From JABDLO01 sp041749255 (GTDB taxonomy: Bacteria > Bacteroidota > Bacteroidia > Chitinophagales > Saprospiraceae), in contig JBGTBR010000089.1 in assembly GCA_041749255.1 (NCBI GenBank), forward strand, positions 78,065 to 142,064: a stretch of DNA of 64,000 nucleotides, written 5' to 3'. The stretch's first letter is position 1. Every line of letters starts with the position of its first letter. Position numbers and translations under genes: made by a program. This document shows, one piece after another, positions 63,171-64,000 of the stretch. The notes beneath the pieces were generated by a model. It worked only from the letters and a program-made list of their open reading frames with translations. It had not been told where the DNA came from and did not search any database.

Positions 63171-63240
63171 AGAATTACAGCAGTGATAAAAAAAAGCAAT
63201 TTTCAATAAAAATATTCTGTAAAAAATCAGTGGCAGGGGG

Positions 63241-63767
63241 TGCAAATTCCTACACAGAAATATTATAACATCGCATCCTTAACCGACCACGTAACATGTC
63301 AAAACTTTTTACATGATTTTGAAAAACTTATGATATGGCCACTATATATTAATATTTTATTTTAAATTCACAGAAAATAAAATTTTATTTATAATTAAAC
63401 GGAATACAGTTGGTAATGATAATCCGGAAAAAGTGGAAACCCAACCGGACGAAAGCCAGGATCAAAAAACAAGCTTCAAAAAGGATTGCATGAAACACTT
63501 TAGATAGTTGTAAATTTGAATGATGTGGATCCTAAAAATGATGATATATAGACATTTGTATTATTAATTTTTGTGAATCAATGACTGCTTTTAAAACATA
63601 ATTACAGCAAAATAGAAAGCACTTGGTAATTAAGTCAAAATAAATCCAAGAAAATAATGAGGTCGGTCATTGGATAAAAAAACTCGAACACACATCTTTT
63701 TTCGTTTTTTCAATTTTAACAACACTAAAATAACTTTCAATAATTGTACCTCCAAACAAATTTTATT
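63241..63767. other. AT-rich stretch without a recognised gene
   Basis: Short frames occur on both strands but none has a family-like sequence or start context. It may contain remains of decayed genes. Confidence 0.4.
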
Positions 63768-63899
63768 TTGAAAACACAAATTATTTCTCTGATTGTAATA
63801 ATGCTTACTTTCTACTCTTGTACTAATAAATATCAAGATTTTATTAACAAGTTAGTATACAATGGTTCGGAAGTTTTTCAAGCTGCAATTTTCCCATAA
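63768..63899 (+). CDS. Possible lipoprotein remnant or small lipoprotein
   Basis: A 43-residue frame from a TTG start reads MKTQIISLIVIMLTFYSC, a typical lipoprotein signal with lipobox FYSC, followed by only about 25 residues (TNKYQDFINKLVYNG...) and a stop. It may be the truncated start of a larger lipoprotein gene or a genuine small lipoprotein. No relatives are known to me and no promoter was seen. Confidence 0.3.
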   Translation: MKTQIISLIVIMLTFYSCTNKYQDFINKLVYNGSEVFQAAIFP

Positions 63900-64000
63900 T
63901 TCAATAGTTTTATCATTTTGATTTGATTTTCTTGCAAGTTAGGGTCGATTCCGAACTTTGAAAAAAATAATTGTAGCATTAAATAATTCGACATTTCAGT

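Noticed and set aside
63063..63245. Minus-strand 60-codon frame over the right 162-bp repeat
   Set aside because: The frame is not preserved upstream in the left copy and resembles no family; the repeat is better described as non-coding.
63630..63836. Minus-strand 68-codon frame
   Set aside because: Low-complexity lysine/valine composition, no family resemblance, and it overlaps the more convincing lipoprotein signal on the plus strand.
1..64000. CRISPR arrays, rRNA genes, complete insertion sequences or prophage
   Set aside because: No regularly spaced repeats, rRNA sequence, intact transposase or phage structural genes were seen anywhere in the window.

Overview
The window looks like a chromosomal segment of an AT-rich Bacteroidota bacterium, most likely from the Saprospiria/Saprospiraceae side of the phylum. 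The grounds are: two giant HYR/dockerin proteins with type IX secretion (T9SS) C-terminal signals, the Bacteroidota layout of alternative complex III (ActABCDEF) followed by a cytochrome oxidase cluster, promoters of the TTG-N19/21-TAnnTTTG type, and families largely confined to this phylum. The taxon is an inference; there is no rRNA gene in the window.

Left part (1-11 kb): the end of a VPS10/sortilin-like 'glycosyl hydrolase', then a minus-strand ammonium operon glnK-amt-gltB-gltD (sensor, transporter, glutamate synthase), then two conserved Bacteroidota genes of unknown function. Next (11-24 kb) come two tandem, minus-strand, cysteine-rich surface proteins of 1946 and 2184 residues, each with a carboxypeptidase-regulatory-like domain, a dockerin pair and a T9SS sorting domain, and each followed by a terminator hairpin. 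The 24-33 kb stretch is ordinary metabolism: RlmI, a cysteine-less ArsC-fold protein, tRNA-Arg(UCU), uracil-DNA glycosylase, DUF423, a serine hydrolase, and a Na+/solute symporter with a PfkB kinase facing a Tat-exported Gfo/Idh/MocA oxidoreductase.

From 49.8 down to 33.2 kb a single minus-strand series of 15 genes encodes a whole quinol-to-oxygen electron path: actABCDEF, coxB, coxA, ctaB, two coxC, coxD, a Sco-like protein without cysteines, DUF420 and a small CPMC membrane protein. A good promoter precedes actA. The most unusual item is coxB, whose CuA subunit carries a C-terminal OmpA-like peptidoglycan-binding domain, suggesting that the oxidase is tethered to the cell wall.

The right part (49.9-63.2 kb) is an accessory island bounded by a 162-bp direct repeat that is about 99% identical between its two copies. 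It starts with a decayed tyrosine recombinase (IntI/Xer-like C-terminus) next to one gene flanked by inverted repeats that contain attC-like core sites (GTTGAAC / GTTCAAC). It then holds an AraC-type regulator, a six- to seven-gene operon of mostly exported redox and small-ligand proteins (acetyltransferase, cupin lipoprotein, two Tat aldo/keto reductases, DUF4440 lipoprotein, SDR, cyclophilin-like), and a decayed second copy of the regulator gene. Last comes a 3-kb block between two 389-bp direct repeats with a ClpP-like protease, a UPF0175/DUF3368 toxin-antitoxin pair and a GNAT pseudogene. The final 1.7 kb holds repeats and hairpin elements but almost no coding sequence.
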